This document shows, piece by piece, positions 1-9,017 of a stretch of 21,258 bases of DNA. The notes below the pieces were generated by a model, which was not told the origin of the DNA, searched no databases, and saw only the letters and a list, made by a program, of their open reading frames with translations. The position numbers and the translations under genes are program-made. Numbering within the stretch: position 1 is the stretch's first letter; each line of letters starts with the position of its first letter. This DNA comes from Phoronis australis (taxonomy: Eukaryota; Phoronida; Phoronidae). The stretch spans positions 18,822 to 40,079 of the forward strand of contig NMRA01000106.1 of NCBI GenBank assembly GCA_002633005.1, written 5' to 3'.

Positions 1-2245
1 CCCGCCACAATTCTTTACACCACCTGCTACATTGTTCTGCTAGTTGAAATCGATCTAAAAGCCCTTTTGTACTTAATTTCGGTCTGAGCAGAGTGTCGAC
101 ATGAACTGGAAAGTTAATTGAACCGTTTTTACCGGCTTTGGATGTCTAAGTAAACTGTAGCTGAAGATGTTGTCATCGAAGTTATCGCAACGTAGTGCAG
201 ATGCAACACCAGGATTTTTTAATGTGAAAATTTGAGAACATTGATATGTTCTAATGGACACAAAAACCTATTTCTAATTCAATTAGTGACTATTCGAGCA
301 AAATATGAGCAGCTTTTAGCAACGACATTACCCTGTAATTGTCGATGATAGCAGTGGCCCCTGACAATAACTTTTTCGATATGACCGAAGTTGATCATTC
401 ATACTACCGTACACCACAGCATCGACGCTCCGCTTGTCTACTGTGAAGTCAACTGGCACAGTTAACTTCGATTCAGGACCGAAGTCAACCCTCCATACTG
501 ACTGCAACTCCCCAAAACATCTCCATGTCGACGTTAGAATGAAAGGGCCTTACCAGTTTTAACTACATATTAAACATTAACATGGTGTAACTAGTCCGGG
601 TCAGCGTGAATCAGTACTACTACTAGTAGTAGTATTAGAACAAAAACTGAACAGCTGATCGAATTGAGGCTCTTCAAAATGAATCGGGTCCGATGTATGC
701 TGACTTAGATCAGACACCCATCAGTGAATGCTCTAACTGTGTATACGAGTCATTGAACATTTCACAAACAGCACACTTACTGACTTATACTTGTCCATCG
801 AAAGCCTGGTATTGTTCATTTGTTGTAATGTAAAACCTTCAGGAGTTCGAACATTCAGTCTTGTCCTTATTGTTTCTCACCTATCCAACAAGTCGCTTAC
901 AGGTACACGGTTTGTTGGTAATGCCGCTTTTTGTACTGGCTAAAACGTCTTTTTCTGAATCTCGTAGAGCAGGACGACTGCGTTTCGCCTTCGGACGTAC
1001 ACTACATAGACCTATTAGTCTCCGCCATTTGTTATGTATAAATTCTGTTGACCTCTAGATCTGTGGCTGCGCATGCGTTGTTGTAATGTTTATAATCTGT
1101 TTAGCATCCCGGATACCAAATTCTTTGTAAACATTTCATTCGTTTGTAGTATTTAATAAGATTTTTTTCAAAATTTTTGCACAGGTTGAAAGTAAATAAC
1201 TTTTTGAACTCCATGTCACATCAAAAAACCGGCTTAAACGGAGTTCAGATGTTTTTTCTTCTATAACTCGGACCATAGGCCTTTAATACCTTTCCGACAG
1301 ATGGCGTATCGTGTGCATACAGAGACCATGGACAAAGTCAATTTTTTCGGTTCATATCCTACGACGTCCAGCAATTTCAAAGTCAAGTTCGGATAAACGC
1401 GGCATCTTCAGGCAGTTACGTATAATGCTAAGTCTCCCCATCACTTAAAGCAAATACCTGAATGTAACACTTAGGCCAATTAAAAAAACGTCTAAGTGCT
1501 ATACGGAGATGGAGAGTCAAATTTGAAAAATTGTTCAGTAAATTATGCAACGTTTCGTAGCCGGTGTTTCGGACACCTGGAAGCGCACAGGAAGCGTAGC
1601 AGTGAATCCCGGGTTCTATGTCATAAAAGGTCAAAAGTATAGACCGACGGTCCTGGCTAAAATGACCTTGACCTTGGTACGCATGCGCGCACCCAGGTGG
1701 GNCCCCCCCCCCCCCATTTTAACGAAGTGGGCAAAAAGGTCAGCCTCGGAGAAACAAAAAGTCAGAGAAAACGAAATAAATGTCCACTAAAAAGGCCAAT
1801 GCATGACTCTGAACGTTCGAGTCCCCCCCATATTTTAGGCTGGGTGCCCTCATGGTGCGGTGTCCAAAAAGAGTGGCCTGGACAAAACGACCGGCTTTAG
1901 ATAGACCTGAAAGCCTGGTACTTATTGGTTTCTAAGCCTGAACGTCAGGTTAAGTTGTCAACGAGTTCAAATCGAGGTTATGTTACTCCCATTTGATGTT
2001 TTCTGATATTTTTACAAGCAAGATGGTACGCAGATAATGATTAGGTGTAATCGGAAAGAGCAGACAATGTTTTACTATTTAGCTTATTTTCGGTAAAATT
2101 ATTTTCCAGGAAACTGAAATATTTAACAGTTTATGACTGGGACCGCGGCGGTCATACAAAGCAAGCTTTTGTGTGCTGCTTCCATTAGTTGGAAATAATT
2201 GCTTTAGTAGTTTTGCCAATAATTAGCAAATAATTTATTTGAATA
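1..2245. other. Stretch with no recognisable gene
   Basis: I find no reading frame with protein-like composition, no splice-bounded exon and no known element in these 2.2 kb. Open frames near 861-1058 and 1545-1790 are short, have no family motif and run through low-complexity sequence. The only structured items are a perfect palindrome at 615-634 and a C-run with an N at 1702-1715. A weak 8-base inverted match (GCACCCAG near 1689 and its complement near 1852) brackets the C-run and might mark a decayed MITE, but it is too short to call. Confidence 0.5.
615..634. repeat. 20-bp perfect palindrome of TAC/GTA units
   Basis: The sequence is three TAC units plus T... mirrored as AGTAGTAGTA around a central CTAG, so both strands read identically over 20 bases. 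The next pair outward (G614/T635) breaks the symmetry. It may simply be two short trinucleotide runs on opposite strands meeting at CTAG. Confidence 0.8.
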
Positions 2246-2248
2246 CTT

Positions 2249-2382
2249 ATTGATCTCATTAGCATAGTGTTCTTGAAAGAGTGATTGTCTATTGACTACT
2301 TTTGAATGTTTTGTTAATATTAAGCACATACCTGAACACTAATTGATTTCATTGGAGTTATGTTCTTGAAAGGGTGATTGTT
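2249..2382 (+). repeat. Imperfect direct duplication, 93-bp period
   Basis: About 41 bases starting at 2249 (ATTGATCTCATT...GTTCTTGAAAGAGTGATTGT) recur with a few changes at 2342 (ATTGATTTCATT...GTTCTTGAAAGGGTGATTGT). Start-to-start distance is 93 bases. The duplication ends about 80 bases before the first heat-shock element and could be an upstream part of that promoter or an unrelated local duplication. Confidence 0.7.
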
Positions 2383-2459
2383 TTTAGTAGCATGTAACTG
2401 ATTGATGTAATCTGAACCAAACTAGAACCTAGTATATGTTTGTAGGATGATTGGGTAGA

Positions 2460-2553
2460 TTCCGGAACGTTCTAGATTTTTTGAATTGGAGAAAAGTTCT
2501 AGAACATTGCGCTAGTCGATAAATACCCAAGCACGGGTTTGTTACAGTCAGTT
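2460..2553 (+). promoter_or_regulatory. Heat-shock-type promoter: two HSEs, TATA box, initiator
   Basis: HSE 1 (2460-2477) has units TTC, GAA, TTC at exact 5-base phase plus a fourth near-unit (GAT). HSE 2 (2492-2509) has TTC and GAA in the same phase plus near-units on each side. A TATA-like GATAAATA lies at 2518-2525, and an arthropod-style initiator TCAGTT at 2548-2553 puts the predicted start base at 2550, about 31 bases downstream of the TATA. Spacing and order match promoters bound by trimeric heat-shock factor. The sequence after it is not a heat-shock protein gene, so what it drives is unclear: the small unit ending near 3330, or a non-coding first exon of the gene whose coding starts at 3938. 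Confidence 0.65.
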
Positions 2554-3330
2554 GAGATTTGAAAGTCAGCAATAGCTGGAGCATCCCCCCAACAGACATT
2601 ACGTCAGGAGTTTGTTTGAGAGGCACTGAACACTTCTCACAGGGATTTGCCAATCAGAACACACGTCAATGGACTCTTCACCCTTTCTTCACTTTGTCAA
2701 AAACTGCATGCAAATAAAGAAAAGTTTTGGGTCATTTCACATCACAGGCTCTACAGATGAGCACAGAAACTTTGATCTCTCTTGTATTTTTGACCCTTTC
2801 ACTCCCAGTGGAAACCAAGCTGAACTAAGAAAAATAAGGGCAAAAAAATGCAAAATCGGCAGTTTTCACCTCAAAATCACCACTTCTCTGTCGAAGCTCG
2901 ACGAAAGCCAACATTAGATTCCGAAAGCAAATTCCCTACCGATTCCAAAAATGTGGTCCAAAAGTACTGTCAACTAACTAGTTTTTTTTGAAAATCTGGC
3001 TTGTTTGAGGGCTACCTGAAATCGCGGCCAGTTTCTCAGTTGCTACACAGCAATGCACAATCGCAACAGGGGGCCACCATCTTGAAGAAGAGTGCAACTA
3101 CAGCCAAGAAAGTGGCTTTTTTCATTCTCATCATGTTCACAAATACAAAAAACACATTCACTTGGCTTACATACAATACCTAACTAAAATGCCCCCAAGC
3201 CTGGCCTAGCCCTAGATTTTAATATTTTGGGAGTGCAAACTGGTCGCGGTAGCAGTCTAACTGTTCAGTGCCACCTTGAGTAGGTTTGTGAATATAGGGT
3301 CGAGATCAATAAAGTGATTAACTTAAACCA
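2550..3330 (+). other. Possible short transcript under the heat-shock promoter
   Basis: A predicted start at 2550 and an AATAAA at 3308-3313 would delimit a roughly 0.76-kb transcript. Its first ATG of any length is at 2669 and opens an 82-codon frame to a TAG at 2915-2917. That product is basic, with GSFHI and GSFHL repeated near its two ends, no signal peptide and no family I recognise. The rest of the unit has only shorter frames. No strong splice donor (AG/GTRAGT) is visible between 2550 and 3330, the best being TAG/GTTTGT near 3275. A regulatory RNA, a micro-protein mRNA or an old transposon remnant are all possible. Confidence 0.3.
3308..3313 (+). terminator. AATAAA polyadenylation signal candidate
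   Basis: AATAAA is followed by GTGATTAACTT. It would close a transcript started at 2550. A hexamer alone is weak evidence. Confidence 0.35.
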
Positions 3331-3915
3331 GTCTTCAGTCAATCGTCGCACCGAAAGCTATTAGGCCTAGCACCGGTCGGTGACCACCTGTGCCCACCCA
3401 CACACGGGAAAAAAGTTGACATTTATGTATTGGCAAGGTTAGATTAGTATGTCATGAATTCGATGAACTTTCTTTGAATTCTTCTGCACACAAATTTGTT
3501 GAAGGATTGATTCCCGTCACTGCATGGTTCCCGCGAACTTGCTCTTACTTTCAGGACATTTTTACTCTTTTCGGGTTATTGTAAATTTAACACATCGTAG
3601 CTCCACGTGTTCCTTATCTTGTTGGTTCATGTTATTGCAACTNCCCCCCCCCCCCCCTAGCTATTAGTTTGGGCTCCTAATATTTGAAAGCTAACGGTCC
3701 AGTTTGGTTATAGTCAGTTTTAGGTAAAGTATATCCCTACCCAAACTGGAAAACCTTTACCATAGTCTACAGGCGTCTTCCCAGCCCTTTGCGCTGAATC
3801 ACTGCTCGCAAGTCTTCCATGGGGAAAACCAACAAGTTAGATGCGTCGGTCCAAACTGAAATTTTGCTTGTAAACATGTAAAGGTAATTCTGTAATATTT
3901 GTCCATCGTTTACAG
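3331..3915. other. Non-coding stretch before the first coding exon
   Basis: No gene seen. It holds an N plus a 14-base C-run (3643-3657), a weak donor-like GCAAG/GTTAGA near 3435, and ends in a good splice acceptor (pyrimidine-containing tract then TTTACAG) at 3915. The acceptor implies at least one more upstream exon for the gene that follows. Confidence 0.5.
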
Positions 3916-3937
3916 TATCTACGGCAACGAAGAAGAA

Positions 3938-4075
3938 ATGGCAACAGGTACCACCATATGCGATGAACAAAATAGTGCGTTCACAGGTCTATCTGAATCC
4001 ACAGCGTATTGTAGCTATGGCGATGTAAAACCTGAAGACTCTGACACTGACCAAGAAGAACGCGGTTACACAATG
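3938..4075 (+). CDS. First coding exon of the DUF6119-like gene (46 codons)
   Basis: The exon appears to run from 3916, just after a TTTACAG acceptor, to 4075, just before a consensus donor (ATG/GTACGT). ATG at 3938 opens 46 codons ending exactly in phase 0. The peptide is small and acidic (DVKPEDSDTDQEER near its end), typical of a disordered N-terminal tail. The next large exon starts in phase 0 at 9018 with DGATDEEGK, continuing the acidic character, so joining the two gives one uninterrupted frame of about 905 aa. Open frame also extends a few codons upstream of ATG 3938 to the acceptor, so an earlier start in an unseen exon cannot be excluded. Intermediate exons in the 4.9-kb intron are possible, though I see none. 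Confidence 0.55.
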
Positions 4076-4226
4076 GTACGTGCAAAATACATGTTTTTGT
4101 GTTTTATTTATTCTTTTCCTGTTGACCATTTCTTTAGCTCGTACATAATTGTTCTCCGAATTTCACATCAATAGGTCCGTCTAAAGAGTGACTAGTTCTT
4201 AGAAAAGACTAGACGGCTTCGATCTA

Positions 4227-4255
4227 TGGCATGAAAAAGGTTGCCTTCCCCTTTA
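4227..4255 (+). repeat. 30-bp motif shared in inverse with 13574-13604
   Basis: This stretch begins TGGCATGAAAAAGGTTGCCT. It matches the reverse complement of 13574-13604 with one single-base gap and two changed bases. Similarity stops abruptly on both sides. The motif may be the conserved core of a short repeat family. Confidence 0.6.
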
Positions 4256-4689
4256 AAGATTGCCTGGCATTGCCATTCATTCTTTCAGCACGCTTTGCTC
4301 ATTTCAGTGCTTAGTCTATGGTGAGAGAGGTTTTTCATGGAGTTGACACTGCTGGTAGCACCACAACAGAGTAACGTAGGTTCAGTACCAGTACATATCC
4401 ACAACAATATCTAAAGTAATTCTCAAAAAACACCTTCACAAAATCAAGTCATTAAAAATGAGGTTATTTCACACAACACATGGACTTGCGAAAGCAAAAA
4501 GTTATCCGCTTAACGCTATTTGTTCTTAGCTTCTGATAACACGAGTTCAATGAGTCTGGGGTTTGCACAATTATAGTCAATCGTCTATGAACAAGGAAAA
4601 CATTTGCCAACAGTTCATCAGTAGATCATTGTTTATGTGTTGACGGTTGATTTACCATATATTGTAATTAATTGTGCATGCATTAAAAT

Positions 4690-5925
4690 TCTGCGATGTG
4701 TGAGTGTGCACTGCAGTTTGCACGAAGTGCAACGATGACTAACATGAGAGGATTGCTCTATGGAAGTGATCCAGGCAGACAGCACCAATGACATGGGCAG
4801 GTAGGTTGTTCCAAAAGACTGCAGGCAAGCGGTGCGACACTGAGGTGTCACGAAGTACATAGGTAACGGGGATGACGATGGCCTGATGGACAATTTTATA
4901 GAATATGGAAAGAAGAGGCAAAATTCTAGGGTTTGGCAATTTAATGATTCGACCATTTCACTGACTGAGGAATTTTTGTGATATTTATCCAGGGTAAATC
5001 TTGGAGCTCGTCGAAGCACCTTTTCAATCAAGCTTTTGTGTAGAGTGACCTTACTCTAGTTTTGGTCGGATTGTAGCGCATAAGCTATTTTCTTGATTTT
5101 CTGAGGAGTGTGTCGAATGTTTGGTATACGAAATCCAAGGGTTTTACAGGTAGAAGCACCAGTTGTATTGATATGAGAATTCCAATTGAGGATGGTTGGA
5201 GATAGTAATTAATGCCAAGATAGATTATTTTGCCTTAGGCAGATGTGAAAGAAGCGAGTTATGGACAAAATAGTTCTGGAAGATAGGTTTCTTTTTTCTG
5301 ATCTACATGAAGAACATTGCACCTCTGCATACCCAAACTGATTCTCAATGAGAAAGTCTTTCTACTTCCGAGCCAAGGGAGATGAAAAAACGACCTTCGA
5401 CAGTTAGTTTGTAGCTAACCTGCGGGTGAGGAAACTCGCAAATTTTCGTTCTAAGTATACAGTCGTCTGCAAAGAAGACAGGTTTTGAGGCAGGTCATTG
5501 ATGAATCGGAGGAAGAGGATTGGTCGAAGGACAGACCCCTGAGGATACCCAGTGAGTACATGGGAGATGCTAGATGATTCGCCCTCTACAAGAACACACT
5601 GTGCTCTATTGTTACGAAATGAGGCAATCCAATACTTTGCGAGTCCACGGACTCCAAAGAAATCAATTTTGTTAACAAGTCTAGAATAATGTACTTTGTC
5701 GAAAGCTTTACTAAAATCCATAATGACGACATCGGATTTGGTGCCAGAGTCCATCTTGAGAAAGAGGCTGTTTGTGAAAGTGAGAAGTTGCGATTCACAT
5801 GATTCACAGTGTTCTCCGATACCACCTATCAGTTTAATTTTTTTAAAAATTAAAATATCGCCGTTCAGATACATGTTTTTGAGATACTGTACCATGATTT
5901 TTTGCATTAACACAGAAAGCATCTA
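4690..5925 (-). pseudogene. LINE (non-LTR retrotransposon) reverse-transcriptase relic
   Basis: Read on the minus strand, the 5922-5404 frame carries reverse-transcriptase landmarks in order: a SCESQLLTF segment, catalytic-region DFSKAFDKV (about 5690-5735), and PQGSVL...PILFL.FINDLP (about 5490-5560). The FADD active-site box follows in a different frame at 5473-5462, so a frameshift sits just before it. Further minus-strand pieces continue the polymerase C-terminal part: a lineage-typical IEKVLRRAPRF.L.KYH block at about 5031-4960, then, in another frame, WNNLPAHVIGA near 4800. Several frame changes, stops and substitutions (VPQ to YPQ, LGP to LRP) show it is dead. The motifs fit CR1/L2/Jockey-like LINEs. 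It lies antisense inside the intron of the DUF6119-like gene. Confidence 0.85.
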
Positions 5926-6099
5926 CGACAGATAGAGTATCCACTCCTTGACCTAAGTGCTATTAGAGATAGCATCATCTGTTCATCTGCACTGTCAATT
6001 AACGCAGGACAGTACACACACAGCACAGCAATGCATGACATAGTCCAGCGATCTTATGTTAACAAACGGGAGCAATGTCAAGGAAAATAATAGAATGTC

Positions 6100-6112
6100 T
6101 ATATATATATAT
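6100..6112. repeat. (TA)n microsatellite
   Basis: A run of six AT units between TAGAATGTCT and GCTCACTGG. Ordinary simple repeat. Confidence 0.9.
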
Positions 6113-6352
6113 GCTCACTGGTCTCGTCTCTCAGCCACGAGCGCTCCGCTATCGTCTCTTCAGTCCATAAAACAACAATGTGGCCGTCCAATGGGATTTC
6201 GCTAGATTTGTCTCCCTGTGTACGGTCTCTGACAGAACCACTCTCATTCTCTAGGTAGTTACCCATAATGGCTCACATGTGTTACTCTCTTGCCTTCCTT
6301 CCTTTGCTAGGCATTATCTCATGCCCTAATTATTGTGTAATCCATCATTGTA

Positions 6353-6642
6353 CATAGGGGGATTTAGGGGGGGNCCCCCCCCCCCACTTGGCCACCGCAA
6401 GCAAAATGAAGCAGCGTGAAGCGTGAGGAAATATTGAGTTCAGGAGCTAGGACCGCTAGCGGACGAGGGGGGGAAACACGTTCCCGTTTTTTTTCAGTCC
6501 ACCGATAGATTTTATGAACAGAAGGTCTACATCTTCGGCCCCTGCACCTTTCGGGCCGCCTGTGTGCACATACAATCGCGGTTTGCCCGATTCCCCGAGG
6601 ATGTTGCCCCCCCCTCCTTATGGTATCCTAGATCCGCCACTG
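6353..6642. mobile_element. Non-autonomous DNA transposon (MITE), possibly hAT-like
   Basis: The right end, read inward, is CAGTGGCGGATCTAGG. The left end is CATAGGGGGATTTAGG, matching 11 of those 16 positions as a degraded terminal inverted repeat. Immediately outside both ends is TTGTA (6348-6352 and 6643-6647), a candidate 5-base target-site duplication. The interior (about 290 bp) is G/C-run rich, includes an N followed by 11 C at 6374-6385, and has no coding capacity. CAGTGGCGGAT ends are widespread in hAT-type elements, but those make 8-base duplications, so the class is uncertain. Confidence 0.6.
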
Positions 6643-7150
6643 TTGTAATGCAAGCAAACCTGTGTTATTGACATTTGCGCTGCATTGCCGACATCAAAAA
6701 ATGGCAAAACGGGTGAAATGCTGGATGTGCATATCGCGGATTCGGTTATTGAGAGTCCATGATGATAACAAAGCAATTAGGCCTACTTGGAATATAAGAC
6801 CATGCTTTATTATAGAGTATGACCTTTTACTCAATTATAAGGCCATAGCCTTATAGCATGGGTCATTTACATTTTAAGTGTACCGAAAAAACGCCCTATT
6901 TTGGCTATAACGCCATGGCTTTACATTCCAGGTAATATGGTATCTTCTCAGTTAGAAGTCCGTTCAACTGATTTAAAGGAGAATGCCACCCCATTTAATT
7001 AGTCCTTTTTTACAGTCTTAATCGGTCTAAATTCACATCACCTCGTATACGGTCGATCTTACCTCACCGAGAGGAATTGCGTTAACTTGTGAGGAAGGTG
7101 AGTAAATAACGCAAAGACGTCAGTGGTTCTTCTGCAAAGTGACTGCCGCT

Positions 7151-7400
7151 ATGGAGCGGTGTATCGTTCCCGCTTGTGCGAACAATGAAGCTGCGATTAA
7201 AGAGGATATATCATTGTTTTGATTTCCTCGAGAGCCCAACATGCTTCGAAAGTGGCTTGCGGCAGTGAAAAATGAAAAGCACGCCGTTAATACCAAGTAT
7301 GACGCCGTAAAACATCTATGTTCCGTGTCTGTGGCTGGAAGTTCGTCGACAAGAAGGCGTTCAACTTGCGGAATTTCCTAGCAGCAAACGCAAGCGACGA
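7151..7400 (+). pseudogene. THAP zinc-finger relic, stop codon and frameshift
   Basis: From ATG 7151 the frame reads C-x4-C (MERCIVPAC), then an in-frame TGA where a THAP domain has LF-x-FP, then FPREPNMLRKWL with the invariant FP and W. About 30 codons later the C-terminal half continues in a shifted frame as RVCGWKF, where a THAP domain would have C-x2-H; the His is replaced by Lys. One stop, one frameshift and a lost zinc ligand make it a clear relic. An AATAAA at 7759-7764 may be its old 3' end. THAP domains bind DNA and occur both in cellular factors and in P-element-type transposases; which this was cannot be told. Confidence 0.65.
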
Positions 7401-8670
7401 TCGTTTCCATTATCGTGCAGTAAATGCATTGACATAGTGAAAAGTCATTCAAACGGTTTTCGATCTATCCATATGTTCCGTTGCCTGTGCACGTTCACGG
7501 GGCCTCTCTATTATTTCTTGGTCACTGTATTTCCGTTCGAACTGATAGTCGGATGAGTACTCGCCCAATTCAGGAATTCAAGTTGCCATGCTGACATTTA
7601 TTATTTTGCCTTTTGTTTCAAAATGAATTATTCTCACCCTAATCAATGCTTATGTATATAACTGAAACAAAGTGTCAACGTTTTTCTCGTTAGACACAAT
7701 TTGTAATGCCTTTGGAGTGTTCGTGCATGAGTGCAAATGTTTTGAGAAACCAGCAATGAATAAAGCACTGCGTTACCGACTATGCAATAAAGCTAACTCA
7801 TCGGGCAGCAAGACCGTGTGAGTGTAATTTAACTCAGTGTTTGCTGGCAGAAAGCTGTTAATATATGGTATGATCAAATTTTAGAGGAATCTTTATTTAG
7901 ATATACAATATTCGATTCATTGTTATTGCACAACTTTTGCCCCGACCGGGTTCTGTGGAAGGGGAACCTGATTTCTCGGCCCCCGAAGAGTAAGTATATT
8001 TGCAGATTCGCGGCTAATTCACCAAAACAATCACGTGCACATTATTTCTTTGGCTCACTAGTATAATCTTTTCGTGATTGGAAGTTTAGTTTCCAACTTC
8101 GGCTGGTTTATGTTCGTGATGTCTTCAGTCAGACCGAGACGGGTCTGATCCGCGTTCCGAGCCACTGGTCGGGATAACAAGCGTTTTGTGTGTTTAGAAC
8201 TAAAAAAATCGCCAGTCTAAAATTACAACACACAGTTATGTTCTCTTGTCTATATTTCACGGAAGAATAATTGGAATTTATCATCGAACAGACTCCAAAT
8301 TCCCGCCACCCGGACCGGTAAATTGATCAACCGAACTTCAAAGCTACGGTAGGTTCAAATACCTATAAATCCGTAGCAGCGAAATAAAACAGCACGTTTG
8401 CTCGATGTATTTGATGTATTTGTATGGGTTTTACATCGAATTTTGCTGATTTATTGATGTAACACGATGAATTCAAGCGATAACAAGTCTTGTAAATTGA
8501 TGAACAGACTACGTTCGAACCCGTGATGCCATTGGTTAGTTTCAACACCGCCGTCTGCCGTCAGGTGTCAGGTAAAAGAACTCAATTTGATTGAGTGGAA
8601 ATACCTGACCTAAATTGATACAAAATAGGTTGTTTTTGGGTGGCATTCTCCTTGACGTACTTCTGTGTAC
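7401..8670. other. Intronic stretch with no gene
   Basis: The first ~360 bases may be the 3' part of the THAP relic (AATAAA at 7759-7764). The remainder has no exon-like segment or repeat I recognise. A short minus-strand open frame at 8363-8548 is interpreted as chance. Confidence 0.45.
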
Positions 8671-8872
8671 AATTTGTCTTAACTCCCAATCTTTGAAACT
8701 TCGACATCAGGTAATATAGGCAAAACTAAGACAAACTCTAGGTCAAAACCTTAAGTCAAACTTAAGACCTCTTTCTTGAAGCTGTCTTGAGACAAACTTA
8801 AATTTTATATTATAACTGATTGAAATTTAAAATTGGTCTTAGCTAAGTCAGTTTTCATGGAACCAGCTTTTG
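8671..8872 (-). mobile_element. Diverged copy of the 15408-15642 MITE family
   Basis: The reverse complement shares ordered blocks with the element at 15408-15642: GACTTAGCTAAGA, TTTAAGTTTGTCTCAA-like, TTCAAGAAAGAG, TCTTAAGTTTGA and GAAGTTTCAAAGA, with the same spacing apart from small gaps. Terminal sequence is eroded here (the GGGGCCCG end has become an AGCTGG-like sequence). It ends about 145 bases before the acceptor of the large coding exon. Confidence 0.7.
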
Positions 8873-9017
8873 TAAACCATTTGTTAATCTGTGTTTAGTT
8901 GCATTCTCCTACTGGTATAGCCGTATGACAAAGAGAAGTGTAGTATTTGCTGGCAACGGGACCAGAAATGATTTCAGTGAAAGCCTCGTCTTCTAAACGT
9001 CGTCATTTCTTTTTCAG

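Larger units (their letters stand above)
4076..9017 (+). other. Long intron filled with dead mobile elements
   Basis: Bounded by GTACGT at 4076 and a pyrimidine-rich TTTCTTTTTCAG acceptor ending at 9017, both phase 0. It contains a LINE relic (about 4690-5925, minus), a (TA)n run near 6100, a MITE (6353-6642), a THAP relic (7151-about 7400) and a MITE copy (about 8671-8872). Stretches 4260-4690, 5930-6350, 6650-7150 and 7450-8670 show no further gene. Confidence 0.5.

Noticed and set aside
861-1058. 65-codon open frame, plus strand
   Set aside because: No ATG at its start, no motif and composition like surrounding non-coding DNA.
1688-1860. MITE bounded by GCACCCAG inverted repeats
   Set aside because: Only eight matching bases and no target-site duplication.
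1428-1900. Overlapping open frames around the first C-run
   Set aside because: They run through an N and a C homopolymer giving proline runs; no family features.
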